DNA from: Quadrisphaera sp.
GTDB lineage: Bacteria > Actinomycetota > Actinomycetes > Actinomycetales > Quadrisphaeraceae
DNA: 40,834 nucleotides
Direction of reading: 5' to 3'
Assembly: GCA_029257185.1 (NCBI GenBank)
Contig: JARICT010000069.1
Location: forward strand, 1-40,834
In this document: piece after piece, positions 34,879 to 40,834 of the stretch
How positions within the stretch are numbered: position 1 is the first letter of the stretch
Layout: each line of letters begins with the position of its first letter
Notes under the pieces: model-generated
Seen by the model: only the letters and a program-made list of their open reading frames with translations
What the model was told of the DNA's origin: nothing
Database searches by the model: none
Made by a program: the position numbers and the translations under genes

Positions 34879-36437
34879 CGTACGGACCCGGCTCCACCGG
34901 GGCGTCGTCGCCCGCAGCGGCCCGCAACCCGCTGAGGGACAGCCGTGACAAGCGGCTGAACCGTGTCGCCGGCCCCTGCGGCGTGGTGCTCTTCGGGGTC
35001 ACCGGGGACCTGGCGCGCAAGAAGCTCATGCCGGCCGTGTACGACCTGGCCAACCGGGGGCTGCTCCCCCCGGGCTTCGCGCTCGTCGGCTTCGCCCGCC
35101 GTGACTGGACGACCGAGCAGTTCCAGGAGGTCGTCCACGACGCGGTGCGCGAGCACGCGCGCACGCCGTTCCGCGAGGAGGTGTGGCGCAACCTTGCCGA
35201 GGGGATCCGCTTCGTCGAGGGCGAGTTCGACGACCCGGCCGCCTTCGACGCGCTCTCGCAGACCCTCACCGCGCTGGACGAGGAGCGCGGCACCGGTGGC
35301 AACCACGCGTTCTACCTGTCCATCCCCCCGAAGTTCTTCCCCGTCGTCGTCGAGCCGCTCGAGGCGTCGGGGCTGTCCACGCCGGTGGACTCGCAGTGGC
35401 GGCGCGTGGTCATCGAGAAGCCGTTCGGCCACGACCGCGCCAGCGCCAAGGAGCTGAACGACGTGGTCGAGCGCGTCTTCCCGCCGGACTCGGTGTTCCG
35501 CATCGACCACTACCTCGGCAAGGAGACGGTGCAGAACCTCCTGGCGCTGCGCTTCGCCAACGAGATGTTCGAGCCGCTCTGGAACTCCCACCACGTGGAC
35601 CACGTGCAGATCACCATGGCCGAGGACATCGGCATCGGGGGGCGCGCCGGCTACTACGACGGCATCGGCGCCGCCAGGGACGTCATCCAGAACCACCTCC
35701 TCCAGCTCCTCGCCCTCACGGCGATGGAGGAGCCCGTCTCCTTCGACGCGCACCACCTGCGCGCGGAGAAGGAGAAGGTGCTCTCGGCGGTCCGCATCCC
35801 CGCCGACATCGACGCCCGCACCGCCCGCGGCCAGTACGCCCCGGGCTGGCAGGGCAGCGTCCCGGTCCAGGGCTATCTCGAGGAGGACGGCATCCCGGCC
35901 GACTCCGTCACCGAGACCTACGCGGCCATCACCCTCGAGGTGGACCTGCGCCGCTGGGCCGGCGTCCCGTTCTACCTGCGCGCGGGCAAGCGGCTGGGTC
36001 GGCGCGTCACCGAGATCGCGGTGGTCTTCAAGAAGGCGCCCCACCTCCCCTTCGAGTCCACCGCGACGGAGGAGCTGGGGTCCAACGCCCTGGTGGTGCG
36101 GGTGCAGCCCGACGAGGGCATCACGCTGCGCTTCGGGTCGAAGGTGCCGGGAACGGCGATGGAGGTGCGCGACGTGACGATGGACTTCGGCTACGGGCAC
36201 GCCTTCACCGAGTCGTCGCCGGAGGCCTACGAGCGCCTCATCCTCGACGTGCTGCTCGGCGACCCTCCGCTGTTCCCCCGCCACGAGGAGGTCGACCTGT
36301 CCTGGCAGATCCTGGACCCGATCATCGAGCACTGGGCCCGCAGCGGGCAGCCGGACCCCTACGTCTCGGGGAGCTGGGGCCCGGACTCCGCCACCGACAT
36401 GCTGACGGCGACCGGCCGGACCTGGAGGCGCCCGTGA
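34875..36437 (+). CDS. zwf: Glucose-6-phosphate 1-dehydrogenase
   Basis: This enzyme oxidises glucose-6-phosphate with NADP+, opening the oxidative pentose phosphate pathway. The 520-residue protein has the nucleotide motif GVTGDLARKK at 41-50 and the active-site block RIDHYLGKE at 209-217, with His212 in the substrate-binding position. The GTG start overlaps the pgi stop (GTGA), and the stop overlaps opcA the same way. A 30-residue N-terminal extension precedes the Rossmann fold. Confidence 0.98.
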   Translation: MTYGPGSTGASSPAAARNPLRDSRDKRLNRVAGPCGVVLFGVTGDLARKKLMPAVYDLANRGLLPPGFALVGFARRDWTTEQFQEVVHDAVREHARTPFREEVWRNLAEGIRFVEGEFDDPAAFDALSQTLTALDEERGTGGNHAFYLSIPPKFFPVVVEPLEASGLSTPVDSQWRRVVIEKPFGHDRASAKELNDVVERVFPPDSVFRIDHYLGKETVQNLLALRFANEMFEPLWNSHHVDHVQITMAEDIGIGGRAGYYDGIGAARDVIQNHLLQLLALTAMEEPVSFDAHHLRAEKEKVLSAVRIPADIDARTARGQYAPGWQGSVPVQGYLEEDGIPADSVTETYAAITLEVDLRRWAGVPFYLRAGKRLGRRVTEIAVVFKKAPHLPFESTATEELGSNALVVRVQPDEGITLRFGSKVPGTAMEVRDVTMDFGYGHAFTESSPEAYERLILDVLLGDPPLFPRHEEVDLSWQILDPIIEHWARSGQPDPYVSGSWGPDSATDMLTATGRTWRRP

Positions 36438-37363
36438 TCGTCGACCTGCCGTCCACGACGACGGCCAGGATCGCCAAGAAGCTCATCGACATGCGGGACA
36501 GCGGCGGGGCGGTCGCCCTCGGGCGGGTGCTCACGCTCGTCGTCACCACCGACGACGCCCGCGCGGAGACGGCCATCGCGGACGCCAACGGGGCCTCGCG
36601 CGAGCACCCCTGCCGCATCATCGTGCTCGCGTCCGGGGAGCGCCGCGGCACCTCGCGGCTCGACGGGCAGATCCGGGTCGGTGGTGACGCCGGCGCCTCG
36701 GAGGTCGTGGTGCTGCGCACCTACGGCCCGCTGTCCGACCACGGCGCGTCCATCGTGCTGCCCCTGCTGCTGCCTGACGCGCCCGTCGTGGCGTGGTGGG
36801 CCGGGCTCGCCCCCCACCACGCGGGCAAGGACCCGGTGGGGCGCCTCGCGCAGCGCCGGATCACCGACTCGGCTGCCGACGAGGACCCCCTGGCGGTCCT
36901 CGCGAACCTGGGGCGCACCCACACCCCCGGCGACACCGACTTCGCCTGGAGCCGCCTCACGCAGTGGCGGGGGTTGCTCGCGACCGCTCTGGACACCGAC
37001 CCGTCGGGTGAGATCACCGGGGCGCGCGTGACGGGGGCCGTGGACAGCCCCTCGTCGGCGCTCATGGCGGCATGGCTGGAGTGGGCTCTCGGGGTGCCGG
37101 TGGAACGGACCGGCACCGGTGCGGGCGAGGGCATCACCGAGGTGGTGCTCGAGCGGACGACCGGTGACATCGCCCTGTCCAGGCCCACGGGCTCGGTGGC
37201 GACCCTGCGCCAGCCGGGACAGCCGGTGCGCCGCATGTCGCTGCCTCGCCGCTCCACGCAGGAGTGCCTCACGGAGGAGCTCCGCCGGTTGGATCCCGAC
37301 GACGTCTACGGCGACGTCATCACCGCGGGCGTGCCCCGCTTCGAGCACGGAGGTCAGGTCTGA
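36434..37363 (+). CDS. opcA: Glucose-6-phosphate dehydrogenase assembly protein OpcA
   Basis: OpcA is required for assembly or allosteric activity of glucose-6-phosphate dehydrogenase in cyanobacteria and actinobacteria. The 309-residue protein has ALGRVLTLVV near residue 28, LLPDAPVVAWWAG in the middle and the redox-placed TPGDTDFAWSRLTQWR segment. GTG 36434 overlaps the zwf stop, in keeping with their joint action. Confidence 0.95.
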   Translation: MIVDLPSTTTARIAKKLIDMRDSGGAVALGRVLTLVVTTDDARAETAIADANGASREHPCRIIVLASGERRGTSRLDGQIRVGGDAGASEVVVLRTYGPLSDHGASIVLPLLLPDAPVVAWWAGLAPHHAGKDPVGRLAQRRITDSAADEDPLAVLANLGRTHTPGDTDFAWSRLTQWRGLLATALDTDPSGEITGARVTGAVDSPSSALMAAWLEWALGVPVERTGTGAGEGITEVVLERTTGDIALSRPTGSVATLRQPGQPVRRMSLPRRSTQECLTEELRRLDPDDVYGDVITAGVPRFEHGGQV

Positions 37364-38136
37364 TGCCCGCACCCGTCGAGATCGTCGTGCACGACGACGC
37401 GGAGGCCCTCGCGGACGCCGTCGCCGTGAGGTTGGCGGCCGCGCTCCACCAGGCACAGCGCGAGCGCGGTGAGGCGTCGGTGGTGCTCACCGGCGGCGGC
37501 ATGGGTGGGCGCGTGCTCGGTGCCCTCGCGGACGCCGCCTCGCGCCCCGGGTCCGTCGTGGACTGGTCGGCCGTGGACGTCTGGTGGGGCGACGAGCGCT
37601 TCCTGCCCGCCGGCGACCCCGAGCGCAACGAGACCCAGGCCCGCGCCCGTCTGCTCGACCACGTGGCCGTCGACCCGGCACGCGTGCACGCCATGCCCGC
37701 CGCGGACGGCCCCGACGGCGACGACGTGGTGGCGGCTGCCGCTCGCCACGCCGAGGAGCTGGCGGCGGTGGCACGGCGCACCGGGGTCGCGAAGCCGGTG
37801 CCCGTCTTCGACGTGCTGCTCCTCGGCGTGGGGCCCGACGGTCACGTCGCCTCGCTGTTCCCCGGGCTCGAGGGGGTCCGCGTCGAGGACTCCTCCGTCG
37901 TCGCGGTGGAGGACGCCCCCAAGCCCCCGCCGCGGCGCACCTCGATGACCCTGCCGGTCATCAACGGCGCGGAGCAGGTGTGGTGCGTGGTCTCCGGCAC
38001 GGACAAGGCCGATGCGGTGGCTCGCTGCCTCTCCGACGAGGGACGGGCGGAGGGTGACCTGCCGGCGAGCCGCGTCCTCGGCGAGCAGGCGACCCTGTGG
38101 CTCATCGATGCCGACGCAGCGGCATCGCTCGGCTGA
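37363..38136 (+). CDS. pgl: 6-phosphogluconolactonase
   Basis: Pgl hydrolyses 6-phosphogluconolactone, the product of Zwf. The 257-residue protein belongs to the NagB-like fold family (DevB type), with VDVWWGDERFLPAGDPERN and the active-site GVGPDGHVASLFPG. The ATG shares one base with the opcA stop (TGATG). It ends the plus-strand cluster; a 6-phosphogluconate dehydrogenase gene is not in the window. The 76 bases that follow hold no convincing terminator. Confidence 0.96.
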   Translation: MPAPVEIVVHDDAEALADAVAVRLAAALHQAQRERGEASVVLTGGGMGGRVLGALADAASRPGSVVDWSAVDVWWGDERFLPAGDPERNETQARARLLDHVAVDPARVHAMPAADGPDGDDVVAAAARHAEELAAVARRTGVAKPVPVFDVLLLGVGPDGHVASLFPGLEGVRVEDSSVVAVEDAPKPPPRRTSMTLPVINGAEQVWCVVSGTDKADAVARCLSDEGRAEGDLPASRVLGEQATLWLIDADAAASLG

Positions 38137-38212
38137 GGGCCACGACCCGCGAGGGCCGGGACACCTCGTCCGAGCAGCGCCCCGTGGAGGCGAGGCTGCG
38201 CACCCTGGTGGC

Positions 38213-38911
38213 CTAGAACTCCCTGGTCCAGGGTCGCAGCTCGACCTCCCAGGTCCACGAGGAACGGCGCTGCTCGATCAGGTGGACGTCGTTGCGAGCG
38301 ATCTCGTCAGGATCCATCGAGCGGTCGCCCGCGTTGGAGGCGGCGGGGTGTTCCTCGCGTCTCGCCCCGCCGATACGGCCGTCGATGACCACGTGCCCGA
38401 CGTGGACGTTCTGGGGATGGAGCTCGCGTGCCAGGGACTGGCACAGGCCGCGCACGGCGAACTTGCCCATCGCGTAGGGGGCTGACTCGGCGTAGCCCTT
38501 CACCCCGGAGGAGGCTCCGATGAACAGCATCGTCCCCCGGCCGGCACCCAACATCCGCGTGGCCGCGTGGTAGGCCATGAGGAACGCTCCGAACGCCGTC
38601 ACGTCGAGGACGTCGTGCACCTCGAGCGGGTCGAGCTCGGTGATGGCCCCTCGGACCCAGGGACTCGGGTTGTAGACGGCGACGTCCAGCGAGCCGTCCA
38701 TCCCGTCGATCTCCCCGAACAGGTCAGCCACGGCGTCCGGGTCGCTGGCATCGCACGCCAGCGCGACGCCGTCGACCTCGGCGCGAAGAGCATCGAGCCC
38801 GCTGATGTCCCGCGCTACCAGGATCGGACGGTAGGAGCCCTGAGCCAGCGCCCGAGCGGTGGAGGCCGACAGACCGGTGCCGACACCGACGACGAGGGCG
38901 AGCGACGTCAC
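38213..38911 (-). CDS. SDR family NAD(P)-dependent oxidoreductase
   Basis: This 232-residue short-chain dehydrogenase has a Rossmann N-terminus VVGVGTGLSASTARALA and the catalytic Ser-Tyr-Lys set in IGASSGVKGY then APYAMGK (Tyr-X3-Lys). The usual NNAG motif is replaced by YNPSPW, a variant seen in a subgroup of poorly characterised SDRs. The substrate is unknown. The GTG at 38911 lies five bases after the rbpA stop, so the two are probably co-transcribed. The C-terminus WTWEVELRPWTREF is well defined. Confidence 0.9.
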   Translation of the reverse strand: MTSLALVVGVGTGLSASTARALAQGSYRPILVARDISGLDALRAEVDGVALACDASDPDAVADLFGEIDGMDGSLDVAVYNPSPWVRGAITELDPLEVHDVLDVTAFGAFLMAYHAATRMLGAGRGTMLFIGASSGVKGYAESAPYAMGKFAVRGLCQSLARELHPQNVHVGHVVIDGRIGGARREEHPAASNAGDRSMDPDEIARNDVHLIEQRRSSWTWEVELRPWTREF

Positions 38912-38916
38912 CGACG

Positions 38917-39270
38917 TCAGAGGTTCGTCGGCATCGCGCGGCGGCGCTTCTCGAGCGCGTTCTCGAGGATCGCCGCGCCGTCAGCATCGCTGCGCCGCTC
39001 CTTGACGTACGCCAGGTGCGTCTTGTACGGCTCGTGGCGCAGCGGCGCTGGCGGGTTGGCACGGTCCTGACCCGCAGGGGCCCCGCAGCGGGGACAGTCC
39101 CAGGTCTCCGGAACGGCCTCGGTGTGGTCCTTCGCAAAGCTGGGCGCCGTCTCGTGGCCGTCGGCGCACCAGTACGACACGCGCCGTCGCGGTGCGACGT
39201 CACCCCGTTCGCTCTCGCCCAGGGGACCGGCCCCCACACGGCTACCTCGGATCGCGTTTCCGCCTGCCAT
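38917..39270 (-). CDS. rbpA: RNA polymerase-binding protein RbpA
   Basis: RbpA is an actinobacterial transcription activator that binds RNA polymerase and the principal sigma factor and stabilises open complexes. The 117-residue protein has the RbpA core: basic segment APRRRVSYWC, Cys35, His39, Cys59 and Cys62 (CADGH and CPRCG) suited to a structural zinc site, and the C-terminal sigma-interaction domain HEPYKTHLAYVKERRSDADG to LEKRR. AGGAG seven bases before the ATG is a good ribosome site. Confidence 0.97.
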   Translation of the reverse strand: MAGGNAIRGSRVGAGPLGESERGDVAPRRRVSYWCADGHETAPSFAKDHTEAVPETWDCPRCGAPAGQDRANPPAPLRHEPYKTHLAYVKERRSDADGAAILENALEKRRRAMPTNL

Positions 39271-39329
39271 GGTCGCTCCTCGTCATCGAAGGTCGTACGG
39301 GTGAGGCACTGCGTGGCCGAGGCCGCGGA

Positions 39330-39578
39330 TCAGCTGGGGTTGACGCGCTCGATGATCCCGAGCAGGACCACGACGACGGTCCAGAGCCCGGCCATGACCA
39401 CGGTGATGATGTTGAGATTCCGCTCAGCCACGCCCGAGCTGCCGGCGGCCGAGCTCATGCCGCCGCCGAACATGTCCGACATCCCCCCGCCCTTGCCCTT
39501 GTGCAGCAGGACGAGCATCACGAGGAACATCCCGGTGATGGCCAGGAGGACCTGGAGGGAGATGCGAAGAGCCGTCAC
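39330..39578 (-). CDS. secG: Preprotein translocase subunit SecG
   Basis: SecG is the small accessory subunit of the SecYEG channel. The 82-residue protein has two membrane helices (about 6-25 and 55-77) joined by the Gly/Lys-rich loop LHKGKGGGMSDMFGGG, the SecG hallmark. GTG 39578 is preceded by TACTCT at six bases, so it appears leaderless. Its position between tpiA and rbpA is a common actinobacterial arrangement. Confidence 0.96.
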   Translation of the reverse strand: MTALRISLQVLLAITGMFLVMLVLLHKGKGGGMSDMFGGGMSSAAGSSGVAERNLNIITVVMAGLWTVVVVLLGIIERVNPS

Positions 39579-39584
39579 GGGACG

Positions 39585-39590
39585 AGAGTA
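39585..39590 (-). promoter_or_regulatory. Candidate -10 box of secG
   Basis: TACTCT on the minus strand is followed by six bases (CGTCCC) and the secG GTG. The whole promoter must lie inside the 25-base gap and the end of tpiA. Confidence 0.5.
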
Positions 39591-39603
39591 CGTCAGAGAA
39601 CGC

Positions 39604-40383
39604 TCAGGACCGGGCCAGCCCGGCGATCCTGGCGAACTCCTCGGGATCGAGGCAGGCTCCGCCGACGAGGGCCCCGTCGACGTCGACCTGCTCCATCAGC
39701 TCGGCGACGTTGGAGGACTTGACCGAGCCGCCGTAGAGGACGCGCACCCGCTCCCCCACGTCGTCACCGTGGAGGGCCACGACACGCTGGCGGATCGCCG
39801 AGCAGACCTCCTGCGCGTCCGCCGCAGTGGCGACCTCGCCGGTCCCGATGGCCCACACGGGCTCGTAGGCGATGACGCTGCCGGCGACCTGGTCCGCGCT
39901 CAGGCCGTCGAGCGAGCCGTCCACCTGGGCGACGACGTGCTCGACGTGGCGGCGGTCCTGGCGGACGGCCAGGTCCTCACCGACGCAGATGATGGGCGTG
40001 ATGCCGGCCGCCAGCGCCGCGGAGGCCTTCGCGGCCACCGTGGCGTCGTCCTCGTGGTGGTGGGTACGGCGCTCGCTGTGGCCCACCGTCACGTAGCGCA
40101 CGCCGAGCCGGGCGAGGAAGCCTGCCGCGATCTCTCCGGTGCGCGCCCCGGGCTCGTGGGCGGAGACGTCCTGGGCGCCGTAGCGCACCATGAGGTCGTC
40201 GCCGTCGACGAGGACCTGCACGCTGCGGAGGTCCGTGAACGGGGGCAGGACCACGACCTCCGCGGCCTCTTGGTCGTGCTCGTCCCGGACGAGGGCGGCG
40301 TCGAGCTGCTGGACCAGGGAGACGGCGGCGACGTGGTCGACGTTCATCTTCCAGTTGCCGGCGATGAGGGGGGTGCGCGCCAC
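39604..40383 (-). CDS. tpiA: Triosephosphate isomerase
   Basis: TpiA interconverts dihydroxyacetone phosphate and glyceraldehyde-3-phosphate. The 259-residue protein has Asn10 and Lys12 in GNWKMN, the catalytic His in VGHSERR, the catalytic Glu in [11 protein letters not shown] and the phosphate-binding YGGSVKSSN. The GTG start has GGAGG five bases upstream. It follows pgk on the same strand after 87 bases. Confidence 0.98.
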   Translation of the reverse strand: MARTPLIAGNWKMNVDHVAAVSLVQQLDAALVRDEHDQEAAEVVVLPPFTDLRSVQVLVDGDDLMVRYGAQDVSAHEPGARTGEIAAGFLARLGVRYVTVGHSERRTHHHEDDATVAAKASAALAAGITPIICVGEDLAVRQDRRHVEHVVAQVDGSLDGLSADQVAGSVIAYEPVWAIGTGEVATAADAQEVCSAIRQRVVALHGDDVGERVRVLYGGSVKSSNVAELMEQVDVDGALVGGACLDPEEFARIAGLARS

Positions 40384-40404
40384 GAGGGCCTCCAGGGTGG
40401 GTCG

Positions 40405-40474
40405 GCGACGCCAGGGCGTCGCAGGTGGTGGTGTCGGGGGGTGCGAGGGATCCTCGCCGTGCTGAGGGGCTCAG
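40405..40474 (-). other. Three consecutive hairpins between pgk and tpiA
   Basis: Reading on the minus strand: CTGAG/CTCAG with a 3-base loop spans the pgk stop (40462-40474), GCGAGG/CCTCGC with a 3-base loop follows (40443-40457), then GCGACGCC/GGCGTCGC with a 2-base loop (40405-40422). Perfect stems of 5, 6 and 8 bp suggest attenuation, mRNA processing or stabilisation rather than a single terminator. Confidence 0.5.
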
Positions 40475-40834
40475 CCGTCGAGCGCAGCCAGACCCGGCAG
40501 CGTCTTGCCCTCGAGGTACTCCAGGGAGGCACCGCCACCGGTGGAGATGTGCGAGAACGCGCTGTCCTCGAACCCGAGCTGGCGCACCGCGGCGGCGGAG
40601 TCACCCCCGCCGATGACGGTGAGGGCGCCCGCCGCCGTGGCGTCGGACACGGCGCCGGCCAGCACCGTGGTGCCGGCGGCGTACGGGGCCATCTCGAAGG
40701 CGCCCAACGGCCCGTTCCAGAAGACCGTGCGCGCGTCGCCCACGGCGGCGGCGAACTCACGCGCCGCCTCGGGACCGATGTCGAGGCCCATCCGGTCGTC
40801 CGGGATGGCGTCCGCGGCCACGACCGCGTGCTCG
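40471..40834 (-). CDS. pgk: Phosphoglycerate kinase (5' part outside window)
   Basis: Only the C-terminal 120 or so residues are present. They hold [17 protein letters not shown] and the nucleotide-binding [13 protein letters not shown] followed by [20 protein letters not shown], which are diagnostic of Pgk. It transfers phosphate from 1,3-bisphosphoglycerate to ADP in glycolysis. The gene continues past the window end, probably with gap upstream as in many actinobacteria. Confidence 0.97.
   Translation of the reverse strand, partial: EHAVVAADAIPDDRMGLDIGPEAAREFAAAVGDARTVFWNGPLGAFEMAPYAAGTTVLAGAVSDATAAGALTVIGGGDSAAAVRQLGFEDSAFSHISTGGGASLEYLEGKTLPGLAALDG

Noticed and set aside
38137-38212. 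Terminator between convergent pgl and the SDR gene
   Set aside because: Only short imperfect inverted repeats (GCAGC/GCTGC around a large loop) are present; not convincing.
1-40834. Mobile element, prophage, toxin-antitoxin or defence island
   Set aside because: No transposase, integrase, phage structural or nuclease domain was seen, and codon use and gene content are uniform housekeeping throughout.

Overview
The window is ordinary chromosome from a very high-GC actinobacterium (G+C is roughly three quarters by eye). Marker genes support this: rbpA, an InhA-type fabI, a SufR-led suf operon, opcA beside zwf, a DUF3099 protein, an actinobacterial VLRF1-type protein and an actinobacterial GT4-type glgA/glgM. 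Gene order and protein style suggest something near Kineosporiales or Cellulomonadaceae, but that placement is inference. I found no phage, insertion sequence, CRISPR array, rRNA or tRNA. Coding density is very high and gene ends overlap in many places.

Layout. 1-2440 (minus): a stomatin-type SPFH protein cut by the window edge, its NfeD partner and a lone ABC ATPase. 2540-3463 (plus): an unrecognised conserved-looking protein whose 3' end overlaps glgA. 3439-9436: glgA/glgM and divergent glgC; glgC runs into serB and folE, followed by a molybdopterin sulfite-oxidase-like protein and a flavin reductase. 9485-12774 (minus): flotillin, fabI, fabG. 12902-14698 (plus): DUF3099 protein, a 79-residue cysteine protein and SURF1, closed by a strong hairpin. 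14767-18929 (minus): a small HTH protein, an ABC-F ATPase and a membrane acyltransferase with an SGNH domain. 19066-24843 (minus): sufR-sufB-sufD-Rieske-sufC-DUF59-acVLRF1. 24938-29597: a two-gene ABC exporter, ctaA and convergent ctaB. 29786-38136 (plus): tkt-tal-pgi-zwf-opcA-pgl. 38213-40834 (minus): pgk (cut), tpiA, secG, rbpA and an SDR oxidoreductase.

How the genes fit together. Carbon flow dominates: glycogen synthesis (glgC, glgA/glgM), both branches of the pentose phosphate pathway with pgi, and triose metabolism (tpiA, pgk). A respiratory theme comes from ctaA, ctaB and SURF1, which make heme A and assemble cytochrome oxidase. The suf operon supplies Fe-S clusters, and fabG/fabI belong to fatty acid elongation.

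The most striking signal is regulatory. At eleven starts on both strands a TANNNT hexamer ends exactly 6 or 7 bases before the ATG or GTG, the layout expected of leaderless mRNAs. The other notable points are a 41-bp periodic repeat in the largest gene-free gap (28000-28532), a VLRF1-type peptidyl-tRNA hydrolase-like gene as the last gene of the suf operon, and a row of small hairpins between pgk and tpiA. I see no convincing new multi-gene system such as a defence island.
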